Source: a virus | Strand: one strand, 5' to 3' | DNA: 43,826 bases | IMG/VR virus record: IMGVR_UViG_3300045453_000084 | Location: 1 to 43,826 of that record | Shown here: one piece after another, positions 16,949 to 25,402 of the stretch | Layout: each line of letters begins with the position of its first letter | Numbering within the stretch: the first letter of the stretch is position 1 | Made by a program: the position numbers and the translations under genes | The notes under the pieces: model-generated | Databases searched by the model: none | What the model was told of the DNA's origin: nothing | The model's input: only the letters and a program-made list of their open reading frames with translations

Positions 16949-16995
16949 GGCGGGCTTTCTGCGACGCGAGTCGCTGCCACCTCTTACGAGGTGGC
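16949..16995 (+). repeat. Dispersed structured repeat, copy D (shortened)
   Basis: GGCGGGCTTTC, inner stem GCGAC/GTCGC with a 4-base loop, CTGCC, then hairpin GCCACCTC-ttac-GAGGTGGC. The outer 3' arm is missing. The capsid gene's TAA stop is in the hairpin loop. Confidence 0.75.
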
Positions 16996-18198
16996 GTTCT
17001 TCATGACCTTGATGGCCTCGAAGTTCTGCACGCCGCCGCCGACACGGCGGCGGTGGTAGAACTTCACCATCGGCTTGGCCGTCAGGGCGTCGCGGATCAC
17101 CTGGGTGCCCGTGCGCTCGACGATGATGTAGCCGCGCTTGAAGTCGCCGAACGCCACCGGGTAGGCGTTCGAACCGGCATTCGGCATGTCGTCGTCGCTG
17201 ACGATCGGCTTGCCGAGCAGGGTCTCGGTGAAGCCTCCGACCACGTCCTTGGACGGCATCAGGATGTAGTTGCCCTGGCCGTCCTTGAACTTGCGGACGG
17301 TGCCCAGCGTGGCGTCGTTCATCATCCACACCGCGCCCGGCCGGTAGACCGGCTTGAGGGCGTGCATGAGGTCGATGAAGGCGTCGGTCGGGTTGCTCGA
17401 CGCGAAGCCCGTCGCATGGCCGCTCGCGATGTAGCCGATCTTGCCCCATTCGTAGGAGGCATTGGCGACGATGTCGTAGGACTGGAAGCCCTTGGGGCGG
17501 TTGACGCCGCTGCCCGTGACATAGACGCCGTTCTCCTGCTCGGCGAAGGCGATGCCCACCTCGTCGGCCAGGTAGGCCTCGATGTTCTGGTCGGAGTCCT
17601 CGAGCAGCTCGGTCGTGACCTGGGGCTCCGCCCACAGCGTGCCGGGCGTGAACTCCAGCTCGACCATGCGCGGTGTGCCGGTCTCGCTCGGCGTGGTGCG
17701 CTCGTTGCCCCAGCCGCCCACCGAGGCGCCCGAGGTCGTCACCAGCTTCTTCAGGCTGCGGGCGCCGATGCTGCGGACCGTGGCCACCTGGCGCATGGCG
17801 ATGGTGCGCCGCGCGACACGGTCGATCGCCGAGTCGTATTCGGGATGGACCGTGAAGCCGCCGTCCGGGTTGGTCCCGGTGTTCATCGCCTTCTTCTCGA
17901 GGTCGCGCAGGCCGGCCTCGTCGCCGCTGCGCATGTAGCCGAACAGGCCGGTCTTGTACTCGGCCATCTCCTTCGACTCTTCGGCGCCACCAGCGCCCTT
18001 GCGCGGGCGGGCCGCCAGCTTCTCGACGTCCTCGAGCTTGGCCTTGATCTCCTTGGAGATCTTGGTCAGCTCGGCGTTCAGCGCGTTGGTCTTCTCCTCG
18101 AGAAGCGTGTCTTGCTTCGCCAGGCGCGCGTCGTTCGCGGCCTTGAACTCCTCGAACGTCTTGCCCTGCTTCTCCAGCAGTTCCTTGAGGTCGCTCAT
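16984..18198 (-). CDS. Major capsid protein, HK97 fold
   Basis: 404 aa. An N-terminal coiled-coil delta domain (about 1-65, rich in Lys and Glu: DTLLEEKTNALNAELTKISK) acts as scaffold and is removed by the prohead protease. The rest is HK97-type: MNTGTNPDGGFTVHPEYDSA opening, then LEFTPGTLWAEPQVTTELLE, and FASSNPTDAFIDLMHAL. It follows portal and protease in canonical order and overlaps the protease stop as ATGA. Confidence 0.97.
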   Translation of the reverse strand: MSDLKELLEKQGKTFEEFKAANDARLAKQDTLLEEKTNALNAELTKISKEIKAKLEDVEKLAARPRKGAGGAEESKEMAEYKTGLFGYMRSGDEAGLRDLEKKAMNTGTNPDGGFTVHPEYDSAIDRVARRTIAMRQVATVRSIGARSLKKLVTTSGASVGGWGNERTTPSETGTPRMVELEFTPGTLWAEPQVTTELLEDSDQNIEAYLADEVGIAFAEQENGVYVTGSGVNRPKGFQSYDIVANASYEWGKIGYIASGHATGFASSNPTDAFIDLMHALKPVYRPGAVWMMNDATLGTVRKFKDGQGNYILMPSKDVVGGFTETLLGKPIVSDDDMPNAGSNAYPVAFGDFKRGYIIVERTGTQVIRDALTAKPMVKFYHRRRVGGGVQNFEAIKVMKNATS

Positions 18199-18899
18199 GC
18201 GACTGCTCCTTTCATGCGGTCGGTGTTGCGGCGGATCAGGTCCGCCAGGTCGGCTTCGTCCTCACCGGCGTCGCGCAGGTGCTTGAGGCCGCTGAAGCCC
18301 TCGGCCATGAAGGCCTTGGCCTCGGCTCGCGAGAGTCCGGCGTCGCGCAGGATCTTCTCGATCTCGGAAGGCGCGGCGGACTTGACGTCCGTCACGCGCG
18401 CCTTGGGGTTGGCGGGGAAGGTCACCGGGGAGACCTCCCACAGCTTGACCTTCTTCAGGGTGCGCCGCGGCTCCTCGGGCTTGGTGCGCACCGACCACTC
18501 GACCGGCGTGTAGCCGATCGACAGGCCGTTGATGGCCGAGCGCGGCTGCATCTTCATCAGGGTGTAGAGGTCGCGGGCGCGCGGGATGTCGGCCAGCATG
18601 CCCTCGCAGACCAGACCCTTGTCGTCCTCCTCCATGGAGGTCCAGATGCCGATCGGCGTCATGTCCTCGGCCGTGCCGCCGAACATGCCGCCGCCGTGCT
18701 GCAGCAGCATGGCCGGCCAGATGCCCGAGCCCTTGGCCTCGCGCAGCGTCTCGGCGAAGCAGCCGGCCGCCAGCACGTCGCCGTAGGAGTCGACGTTGCC
18801 GAACACGGCGCCGTAGCCCGAGAACTTCATCGCCTTCTCGTCGCCCGTGGCATCGGCGAACTTCCACTCCGCGGCGAAGGCGGCGCGCTGGTTCTGCAT
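18195..18899 (-). CDS. Prohead protease, HK97 family (S78-type)
   Basis: 234 aa. Visible catalytic set: His68 in AMLLQHGG, Ser127 in SAINGLSIGYTP and Glu155 in LWEVSPVTFPANP. The N-terminal AAEWKF and FSGYGAVFGNVDSYGDVLAAG match the family start. It cleaves the capsid delta domain during maturation and digests itself. The C-terminal third (IEKILRDAGLSRAEAKAFMA) is a helical tail common in these proteases. Confidence 0.96.
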   Translation of the reverse strand: MQNQRAAFAAEWKFADATGDEKAMKFSGYGAVFGNVDSYGDVLAAGCFAETLREAKGSGIWPAMLLQHGGGMFGGTAEDMTPIGIWTSMEEDDKGLVCEGMLADIPRARDLYTLMKMQPRSAINGLSIGYTPVEWSVRTKPEEPRRTLKKVKLWEVSPVTFPANPKARVTDVKSAAPSEIEKILRDAGLSRAEAKAFMAEGFSGLKHLRDAGEDEADLADLIRRNTDRMKGAVA

Positions 18900-18911
18900 C
18901 GTCGGTGTCCC

Positions 18912-20174
18912 CTAGGTGGCGGGCGGCTGGGTTGACTTGGGCGGCTGGTACGGCAGGCCGTTAGGCTCCAGCACCGTGGTGTTGAGCGGGATGCGGAAGC
19001 GGTCGACGTCCGCCACCCAGTCCATCTCCTCGAGGGCGCGGACCTCGTTGGGGTTCATCGCGCCCATGTCGACCATGAGCTTCAGGAACTCGGCGCGCTC
19101 CTTGGCAGTGCCGCGCAGCAGCGCCTGCACCGTGAAGCGGAAGTAGAGGCCTGCATCGATCTCGTCGTCGGTCAGCAGCTGCTGCGCGGCGGCCTCCTCC
19201 CAGGCGACGTGCCAGGGCTGCAGCGTGTGCACGACATGCTGGATGAAGAACTGCTCGGCGCTGGCATAGGTCGGCGACTTGTCGCCGGTGTAGCCCACCA
19301 TCTGCGGGAACACGCCGAAGGCGCGGCAGATCTCCTCGATCTGCTGGCCACGCAGGCCCATGGTCTCGGCGTCGGTGTTCTTCAGTCCCAGCTGCTTCCA
19401 GTCGAAGTCGCCCTCGAGCAGCGCGTCCTTGCCGGTGTTCTCCGCCCCGCCCTGCGCCTCGCGCCAGGCGGTCAGCACAAGCTTGCGCTGGTCCTCGTCG
19501 GGGATCGGCGTCTTGGCGATCAGCAGGCCGCCCGGCCGCGCGCCGTTCTTGAACAGGCGCGCCTGGCTCATGTCGATCGCCAACCGCAGCCCGATGGCCT
19601 CGCGCGCGTACTGCAGGGCGCCGAGGCCCTTGACCGCGTCCCACGACGGGCCGCGCAGGACGAACACATCCTGCTGCTCGAACGTGTCGACACCGCCCTG
19701 CGGCCAGCTGACCTTGTACTCGATCGACCAGTCGTCGCGCTGCTTCCAGCTCAGCCAGGACGGGTTGACCGGCAGCAGCTCGAGCGGCTGGCCGCGCACC
19801 CCGCGGGTGATGATCGACAGGCCGAAGTCGCTGACCGAGGCGTGCATCGTCATCGTGCGGCGCCATTCGCTGGGCGTCTGCCAGGCGTTGGGCCGGCGCT
19901 GGATCAGCCGGGCGACAGGATGCTCGGAGAGCTTCAGCGCGGCGCGGCTCTTGCCGTCCTCGCTCTGGCGATAGAGCTTGAAGGGAATCTGCGCGCAGCC
20001 GTTGCCCAACAGGGTCGCGCAGCGCAGCACGGCGGTGACGCCGAGCGCCCGCTGTGCGGTGACGTTCTGGCCGCTCGCCGTCTCGGCGCCCAGCATGTAG
20101 GCGCGCAGGAGATCGAGCGACGAGCTCTTCGCCGCCGGCGGCTGGGCGCCGCGACCCGTCAACCACTTCCACAT
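18912..20174 (-). CDS. Portal protein, HK97 family
   Basis: 420 aa. Family pattern: helical N-terminus, VTAVLRCATLLGNGCAQIPF, LYRQ, GRxDAVKGLGALQYAREAI-like wing (SWDAVKGLGALQYAREAIGL), FKNGARPGGLL, and C-terminal QQIEEICRAFGVFPQMVGY. It forms the dodecameric DNA gate at the capsid vertex and binds terminase. Located between TerL and the protease as usual. Confidence 0.97.
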   Translation of the reverse strand: MWKWLTGRGAQPPAAKSSSLDLLRAYMLGAETASGQNVTAQRALGVTAVLRCATLLGNGCAQIPFKLYRQSEDGKSRAALKLSEHPVARLIQRRPNAWQTPSEWRRTMTMHASVSDFGLSIITRGVRGQPLELLPVNPSWLSWKQRDDWSIEYKVSWPQGGVDTFEQQDVFVLRGPSWDAVKGLGALQYAREAIGLRLAIDMSQARLFKNGARPGGLLIAKTPIPDEDQRKLVLTAWREAQGGAENTGKDALLEGDFDWKQLGLKNTDAETMGLRGQQIEEICRAFGVFPQMVGYTGDKSPTYASAEQFFIQHVVHTLQPWHVAWEEAAAQQLLTDDEIDAGLYFRFTVQALLRGTAKERAEFLKLMVDMGAMNPNEVRALEEMDWVADVDRFRIPLNTTVLEPNGLPYQPPKSTQPPAT

Positions 20175-20181
20175 GCAGGCC

Positions 20182-21882
20182 TCAGAGGACGGTGATGGAC
20201 GCCGTACCGCGCGCCGCAGGATTGAGGGACATCAGCGAGACGGCGTCGAAGGTCGCCATCAGGGGATCGATCTTGCCGACGCCGGAGCCCTGCTTGGTGA
20301 TCAGCTTGGCGCTGCCGCGGGGCTCGACCTTGGCGTTGCCGACGCAGTAGGCCATCAGGCGACGGCCGGCGTGCACCAGCGTGCCGTCGGCCAGGGCGCG
20401 CTCGGCGGTCATGATGGCACCGCTGAGGCGCCAGCCCTGCGAGACGCCGACGATCTGGTCCTGCCGCACGCCGCCCGACAGGATGGCGTCGAGCAGGCCG
20501 CCGAGGCCCGCGGCGTCGAGGCCGACGGCGTTCTTCGCCGGCAGCTTGCCGCTGGCGACCACCTGGCGGGTGATCTCGGTGACCTCTTCGAGGTCCTCGC
20601 CGAGCTCGGCCATGATGCCGAGATCGCCGTCGGCCGCGAACTGCCGGAACAGAGGCGCCTCGCTCTGGCGCAGGTTCAGCACCGACTCGTGGCACCAGGC
20701 GTGGGTCCACAGAAGCCAGCGCCGCGTGGCCTTCTCGCGGCCGAGCACGGCCAGGCCGAGCAGGTCGTCGAGGCCGCCGCCGTCGCCGCCCATGGTCACG
20801 ACCTCGGAGCGCTTCAGCAGCTCGGCGAGGTCGGAGATCGGCTCGAAGGTCGCGGCCTCCCAATAGTCGGCGCCGCGCCAGCGCTCGGAGTGCAGCGCCA
20901 GACCGATCTCGATGTTGAGGTGCTGCGACGCCCAGATGCGGACGTCCTTCTCGTCCTTCAGCTGGGCCTCGGCAAAGTCCTTCACCAGACGCGGGATGCG
21001 GATCGACCGGTTCAGGTTCGGCGTCACCAGCGGCCAGTTGCTCGGGTTCTCCCAGAATTTCCGGTCCTTCTGTTGCGCCTCGGTGAACTCGTAGAGGACC
21101 GGCAGCGTGTCGACGCCCTTCACCGTGCCGTCGCGGACAGCGCGAGCGATCTTGAGCTCGTCGCGGAACACGCCTGCCGGCGGCTCGAACGACTGCGTGG
21201 TGATCATCGCGAAGAAGGATTCGGGGATGGTGATCATGCCGCCGCGGATCTGCTGGATGATCCAGGCAGCGCGGGCGTTTCGACCCAGCAAGTGAATCTC
21301 GTCGATCGCTGCGGCGGCTACCACCGCACCGGTGACGATATCCTCGTCGAAGGTCTTCACCTTCAGCAAGGCGTCGTTGGTCCGGTCGGTGATCGTCTTG
21401 ATGTGATTGGCGACGTGGAAGCGCTTCTGAAGGTAGTTGTCGGGGTCGTTGGCGATCATGCCGCGGACCGTGTTGAAGGCCTTGTCGCTGATCTCCTGGC
21501 TGGGCCCGGTCAGCAGCATTTCGGCCGCCGGGCGCTTGTTCATGATCAGCGCCGTCAGCATGAGGCCAGCGGCATTGGTCGTCTTGGCATTCTTCTTCGG
21601 CACCAGGCAGAAGAGGCCGCGAATACGACGGACACCGGTCGCCATGTCGAGCGAGCCGAACAGGGCGCGCATGATGTCGCGCCACCAGTCGCCTGCCACC
21701 TCCTTCATCGCCGGCGTGCCGACGACGTCGTAAAGGCAGAGCTTGTCGAAGATGCCGACCGCGCGCGCAGCGATCGAGAGATCGAGCTGCGGCAGGTCGG
21801 GGACGAGTGACCGTCCCTCGCGCAGTCGCTCAGCCCAGTCGGGGCAGCTGAGGTCCCAGTCTTCGGCTTGGTCGAGCGGCAT
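20182..21882 (-). CDS. Terminase large subunit
   Basis: 566 aa. ATPase part: Walker A-like VPKKNAKTTN at 94-103 and Walker B AAAIDEIHLLG (Asp194, Glu195), motif III-like FFAMITTQSFEP. The nuclease part begins near VVTMGGDGGGLDDLLGLAVL, with an Asp in the first strand. It is the DNA translocase and cutting enzyme of HK97-type phages. Its start overlaps the TerS stop as TGATG. Confidence 0.97.
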   Translation of the reverse strand: MPLDQAEDWDLSCPDWAERLREGRSLVPDLPQLDLSIAARAVGIFDKLCLYDVVGTPAMKEVAGDWWRDIMRALFGSLDMATGVRRIRGLFCLVPKKNAKTTNAAGLMLTALIMNKRPAAEMLLTGPSQEISDKAFNTVRGMIANDPDNYLQKRFHVANHIKTITDRTNDALLKVKTFDEDIVTGAVVAAAAIDEIHLLGRNARAAWIIQQIRGGMITIPESFFAMITTQSFEPPAGVFRDELKIARAVRDGTVKGVDTLPVLYEFTEAQQKDRKFWENPSNWPLVTPNLNRSIRIPRLVKDFAEAQLKDEKDVRIWASQHLNIEIGLALHSERWRGADYWEAATFEPISDLAELLKRSEVVTMGGDGGGLDDLLGLAVLGREKATRRWLLWTHAWCHESVLNLRQSEAPLFRQFAADGDLGIMAELGEDLEEVTEITRQVVASGKLPAKNAVGLDAAGLGGLLDAILSGGVRQDQIVGVSQGWRLSGAIMTAERALADGTLVHAGRRLMAYCVGNAKVEPRGSAKLITKQGSGVGKIDPLMATFDAVSLMSLNPAARGTASITVL

Positions 21883-22520
21883 CAGTTCACCAACTGCGAC
21901 CAGCCGGTCCCCACTTCAGCAGTCCTAGCGTCGACCTTGGCCTGGGCCTTCTTGCCTAGCGGCTCGTCGTCCTGCTGCTCGGGCTTGGGAGGTGCCGGCG
22001 GGGCGACGAGGCCCGTCAGCTCGAGCAGCTTGTTGGATGCCGCGACCTTGCCGGCCTGCGACCCGCGCTGCAGGTCCAGCAGCACCTGGGTGCGAACCCT
22101 GTCGGCACCGAACTGGAGATCCTGCTCAAAGTGCTTGCGCAGCGTGTTGCGGGCAATGCCGAGCTGCTGCGCCATGCGGTCCTCAGTCCAGTCGTCAGCG
22201 GCCCATAGGCGCACCATCTGCCGCTGGCGCTCCGTCGGCTCGAACTCTGGCCGCCCAGGTGCCGCAGTAGGCTGCACCTGGTGCGTGCCCGTCAGTTCCA
22301 GCTGCGCCGGCTCTGCCGTAGCAGCGGCAGTGGCGAGCTCCGCAGCAAAGTGCTTGCGCAGTGTGTTGACCGAGACGCCGACCGCCTTCGCGATCACCTT
22401 GCGCTGCGTGTTGTCGCCGACCATGCGGCGCACCTCGGCACGCTGCTCTTCAGTCGGTTTGTATTCAGGACGCCCGCCAGTGCGAACACGTCCATTCTGT
22501 TCAGAAACCGGATCGGCCAT
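21882..22520 (-). CDS. Probable terminase small subunit with duplicated HTH
   Basis: 212 aa from MADPVSEQNG. Two similar ~48-residue modules: GRPEYKPTEEQRAEVRR ending GVSVNTLRKHFAAEL (about 15-62), and GRPEFEPTERQRQMVRL ending GIARNTLRKHFEQDL (about 89-136). Each is a three-helix HTH. The C-terminal part (VLLDLQRGSQAGKVAASNKL) fits TerS oligomerisation regions. Its place directly before TerL supports DNA recognition for packaging; a purely regulatory HTH role is the alternative. Confidence 0.8.
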   Translation of the reverse strand: MADPVSEQNGRVRTGGRPEYKPTEEQRAEVRRMVGDNTQRKVIAKAVGVSVNTLRKHFAAELATAAATAEPAQLELTGTHQVQPTAAPGRPEFEPTERQRQMVRLWAADDWTEDRMAQQLGIARNTLRKHFEQDLQFGADRVRTQVLLDLQRGSQAGKVAASNKLLELTGLVAPPAPPKPEQQDDEPLGKKAQAKVDARTAEVGTGWSQLVN

Positions 22521-22620
22521 CAAAAACCCCAAGTGACCGTGACACCCGCTCCCCGAACGTCAGCTCCCCAAGAAAAAAAGGTCCAGATGACACCCCGCGC
22601 GGCTGGCGCTCCCCTGGGGC

Positions 22621-22953
22621 CTAGACTTTTTGCATCCCCCTCCCCTCGCCGCGCTGGCGCCGTGCGCGCACTTCGTTGGTCTTGGTGGTGTGGTGCGAGG
22701 AGCAGAGCAGCTCAACGTTGCGAGGGTCGAGCCTAGCGCCGCCGTCCTTGATCTCGACGATGTGGTCGACGATGAAGCCGCGCTTGCCGCAGCCTAGGCG
22801 CCTACAGATACCCTTGGCTGCCCTGCGTTCGGCATCGCGCAGCGCGATCCATTCAGGCGAGGCGTAGAAGTTGTCGGCCACCTTGAGCGGCGGCGGGGCG
22901 AGCGAGGTGTCAAGCGTGGCAACACGCGGCTTCAGCATGGAGAGCCGAGCCAT
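22621..22953 (-). CDS. HNH endonuclease
   Basis: 110 aa. HNH core: CRRLGCGKRG Cys pair, then IVDHIVEIKDGGARLDPRNV with the DH pair and Asn, and LLCSSHHTTKT with Cys and His. Small HNH proteins next to TerS/TerL act in cos cleavage or packaging in HK97-type phages. This one lies about 100 bases upstream of TerS in the same operon, so that role is likely. All metal-binding residues are present. Confidence 0.93.
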   Translation of the reverse strand: MARLSMLKPRVATLDTSLAPPPLKVADNFYASPEWIALRDAERRAAKGICRRLGCGKRGFIVDHIVEIKDGGARLDPRNVELLCSSHHTTKTNEVRARRQRGEGRGMQKV

Positions 22954-23047
22954 CGAGACACCTGATTGTGAGCGGATTATTTATCGCGGCACTCAAATGG
23001 CCGACGATGTCAGATACATACCCGAATTTTGCGGAATGTGCGGAGCG
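22954..23047. promoter_or_regulatory. AT-richer gap upstream of the packaging genes
   Basis: 94 bases, clearly less GC-rich than the surroundings (for example GGATTATTTATCGC and CCCGAATTTTGCGG), between the DUF6362-like gene and HNH. A late promoter or cos region would fit here. I see no -35/-10 pair with correct spacing, so this is positional inference only. Confidence 0.3.
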
Positions 23048-23710
23048 TCAGTCGAGATTCTTGTGGATGAAGAGCCGCGCCGCTGTCACGTCGATGTCCT
23101 CCGGCTTCCAGCCGCGCTTGTTCCAATCTTCGGCGAGGAAGGCCAGCAGCTCCTGCTTGCGCGTCGCCGCGGTCTTGCCGTCGCAGCGCAGCTCGCGCCC
23201 GACCCGCCGATCGCTGCGCTTGTTGGCGATGCCCCACCACACAGGATGCTGGTCGATGGGCAGCGCGATCAGAGCGTTCAGGAATTGCACCAGGGCGCCA
23301 CTGTCCGCGCGCGACACGCCGAGCTTGATCACGACAGCATCGGGCTCGTCCTTCCAGCGCTCGCGGATGATCTCGGGCATGCTGCAGCGATATCCGCCCG
23401 GCTTGGTGTCAGGCGTGTGCGGCATGCGGTCGAGGATGCTGGCGCCACGCTCCAGCCTGGCCCGCACGGTCAGGTCGCACCACGGGTCACCGAACTCCGG
23501 CGCCCTCGGCATCTCCGGCTCGGGCTTGCGTGCCCGAAACCTCGACCGGGCATGCACCCGATAGCTGCCGCCGAAGGCCTTGCCGTTGCGGTCGACGACC
23601 TCGTCGAGGTTGGTCTCGACCACCACCTCCGGCCCATCCGTTCGCTGTTCCATGCCCGCCGCTCCCGCTCGCTTTGCCGCCGCACCACGCACCACCCTGC
23701 CGAGCCTCAT
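23048..23710 (-). CDS. DUF6362-like phage protein
   Basis: 220 aa from the ATG that overlaps the upstream stop as ATGA; MEQRTDGPEVV at 23653, with GGGAG before it, is an alternative start. The middle (RARLERGASILDRMPHTPDT, GGYRCSMPEI) resembles DUF6362, a phage family ending in an HTH-like region; here that would be LRCDGKTAATRKQELLAFLA. The likely role is DNA-binding or late regulation near the packaging genes, but the family match is remembered, not computed. Confidence 0.65.
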   Translation of the reverse strand: MRLGRVVRGAAAKRAGAAGMEQRTDGPEVVVETNLDEVVDRNGKAFGGSYRVHARSRFRARKPEPEMPRAPEFGDPWCDLTVRARLERGASILDRMPHTPDTKPGGYRCSMPEIIRERWKDEPDAVVIKLGVSRADSGALVQFLNALIALPIDQHPVWWGIANKRSDRRVGRELRCDGKTAATRKQELLAFLAEDWNKRGWKPEDIDVTAARLFIHKNLD

Positions 23711-24363
23711 GCTCGGAGAGCCGCCGGGTCGCCACGCGCGCGCGCGGCACCGAAGGGGATGACAGCAACAACCTCATGAGGAGATTGAGACTTGGAATAT
23801 GAAAGAGCGGGTCGGGTTCCGTTGTATATCAACGGGTTGTAACGCCAGTTCGGGCAATCATCGCCCGATGTTCGCTCGATCTTCGGCTGAACATCGCCCG
23901 ATTGCCGAAGTTCTCCCGGCTGATCCACAGGCTTCTCCACACGATCCGGGGGCAACTCGTGCCGCCTTTGGGCCGCATGCACGCCCTCGAGCAGCAGGCT
24001 GCCCTGGTCGCTCTCGCCGCCCCATCTCGACACATCGCCGCCGCGCTTCTCCTCGACCGCGCGCATGGTGCGCCCGATGTAGAGCCGCCCGTCGTCGGCG
24101 CGCCGGATCTTCGCCTTCTCCAGCAGCTCGTCCCGCACGCGCCGCCAGGTCCGCACGTTCTTCAGGAACAGCTTGTCGCGGAACCACTCGTCCCAGGCGT
24201 CCTTCGGCAGCTTCTCCTCGCGCGGCGGCAGCGGCTCGCGGTGCATCTCGTGCAGCATCCAGAACCGGAACAGCGCGCCGGCCGCCTCGAGCGACAGGTC
24301 GCTCGTGTCGAGGAGCGTGTCGCGAGGCTTGACCGGGACGACGAACTGCTTGCTCGAACTCAA
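23707..24363 (-). CDS. DUF1376-like replication-associated protein
   Basis: 218 aa with a TTG start at 24363, chosen because GGGAGG sits just upstream and because extending to the next ATG would only translate repeat copy E. The N-terminal domain (VPVKPRDTLLDTSDLSLEAA, FRFWMLHEMHREPLPP, WRRVRDELLEKAKIRRADDG) is DUF1376, typical of phage replication-initiation proteins. The polar C-terminal part (about 130-218) is low complexity. DnaC-like helicase partners are not seen in the window. Confidence 0.75.
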   Translation of the reverse strand: MSSSKQFVVPVKPRDTLLDTSDLSLEAAGALFRFWMLHEMHREPLPPREEKLPKDAWDEWFRDKLFLKNVRTWRRVRDELLEKAKIRRADDGRLYIGRTMRAVEEKRGGDVSRWGGESDQGSLLLEGVHAAQRRHELPPDRVEKPVDQPGELRQSGDVQPKIERTSGDDCPNWRYNPLIYNGTRPALSYSKSQSPHEVVAVIPFGAARARGDPAALRA

Positions 24364-24380
24364 CGCTGCGGTCCTCCCGG

Positions 24381-24449
24381 CAACCGAGCGGGCTCCCGCG
24401 CCTGAGAAGGCGCTGCCGCCCGCGCGAGCGAACGCTGCGCGTTCACTCG
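24381..24449 (+). repeat. Dispersed structured repeat, copy E
   Basis: CAACCGAGCGGGCTCCC, outer stem GCGGGC/GCCCGC, inner stem GCGCCT-gaga-AGGCGC, GCTGCC, then hairpin CGAGCGAACGC / GCGTTCACTCG with one mismatch. The TGA stop of the 98-aa gene lies in the 3' arm. Confidence 0.85.
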
Positions 24450-24739
24450 ACACCCCACTGCGACCCGACGCCGTGCAGCTTCAGCAGATGGCACAGGCGC
24501 ACGAAGTAGACGTCGTCGCGCGGCATCTTCCAGAGGTGCACGTTCAGCCACGCGCCGTGGCGCGCCGCCTCGTCCGCAGTGCGCGCCTTCACCAGGTCGG
24601 GCCGGAGATCGTGCAGCGCCGCCAGCGCCGCCCACATCATCCAGTCCGGGCAGCCCTCGAACACCTTGGCCACCAGCGAGTCGCGCAGCCGCTGCGCGTC
24701 GACCGCGGCCGTGACGTTGAGGTCCTTGTGGCGGGTCAC
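24443..24739 (-). CDS. Hypothetical phage protein, 98 aa
   Basis: GTG start overlapping the methyltransferase stop (GTGA); a longer frame upstream is only the shadow of that gene. Helical protein with LVAKVFEGCPDWMMWAALAA and WLNVHLWKMPRDDVYFVRLC, rich in Trp. No known family recognised. It is coupled to the methyltransferase gene and may be its partner. Its stop lies in repeat copy E. Confidence 0.7.
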   Translation of the reverse strand: MTRHKDLNVTAAVDAQRLRDSLVAKVFEGCPDWMMWAALAALHDLRPDLVKARTADEAARHGAWLNVHLWKMPRDDVYFVRLCHLLKLHGVGSQWGVE

Positions 24740-25368
24740 TGGCGCACCTCCCTCACCGGCGTGAACCACTCGATCGTCGGCTCGACCTTGCCGAGGTGCC
24801 GCTCCCACACGAACCACGCCCAGGCGATCATGCCGTTGTGGCCCTTGTCCTCGACCCGCTTGCCGTCGACGATCGGCAGCATGTTCACGCGGCCCGCGCT
24901 GACCATCACCGACGTTAGCCTGGTCGTCTGAAACAGCGCCGACACGCGCTTGCCCTCCAGCAGCTGCAGCCGCCCGAGCAAGGCGACGAAGCCGACGTCC
25001 ATCGCGAGCGCGTGCTCGGCGAACTCGCGCCACAGCCGGAACGGCGGGTTGGTGATGATGGCGTCGCAGGCCGCCGGCGGCTTCAGCTCGAGCAGGAAGT
25101 CGCGGCGGCTCTCGCCGTAGCCGCGATCGACGAGATCGGTGCCGACCGAGGCGATGCCGTGGGCCGCCAGCGTGCGGCAGATGGCGCCGTCACCGCAGGC
25201 CGGCTCCCACACCGTGCCGTCGAGGCAACGCCCGTAGCGTTCGATCAACGGCTGCGTCAGCGCGTCGGGAGTCGGATAGAAGTCGTCCTTCTCCCGATCG
25301 AAGCCGCGCGCACCGCCGAGGCCGCGCGATCCCTTGGGCGGGCGCGAGGTGACCTGGCCGGCGGTCAA
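24736..25368 (-). CDS. SAM-dependent DNA methyltransferase (NPPF type)
   Basis: 210 aa, TTG start after GGCGGG. Motifs in order: DDFYPTP at 28-34, WEPACGDGAI (SAM-binding motif I, about 54-63), ASVGTDLVDRGYG, and catalytic TNPPF at 106-110. This is the pattern of small phage N6-adenine methyltransferases without a separate target-recognition domain. The likely role is to protect phage DNA from host restriction. Coupled to the 98-aa gene after it. Confidence 0.85.
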   Translation of the reverse strand: MTAGQVTSRPPKGSRGLGGARGFDREKDDFYPTPDALTQPLIERYGRCLDGTVWEPACGDGAICRTLAAHGIASVGTDLVDRGYGESRRDFLLELKPPAACDAIITNPPFRLWREFAEHALAMDVGFVALLGRLQLLEGKRVSALFQTTRLTSVMVSAGRVNMLPIVDGKRVEDKGHNGMIAWAWFVWERHLGKVEPTIEWFTPVREVRQ

Positions 25369-25402
25369 GTACCCGCCCCCCCAAGTGACCGACGTTCAGC
25401 CG

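Noticed and set aside
24364-24453. N-terminal extension of the DUF1376-like protein to an upstream ATG
   Set aside because: The extra 30 codons translate repeat copy E, and the TTG at 24363 has a good GGGAGG Shine-Dalgarno.
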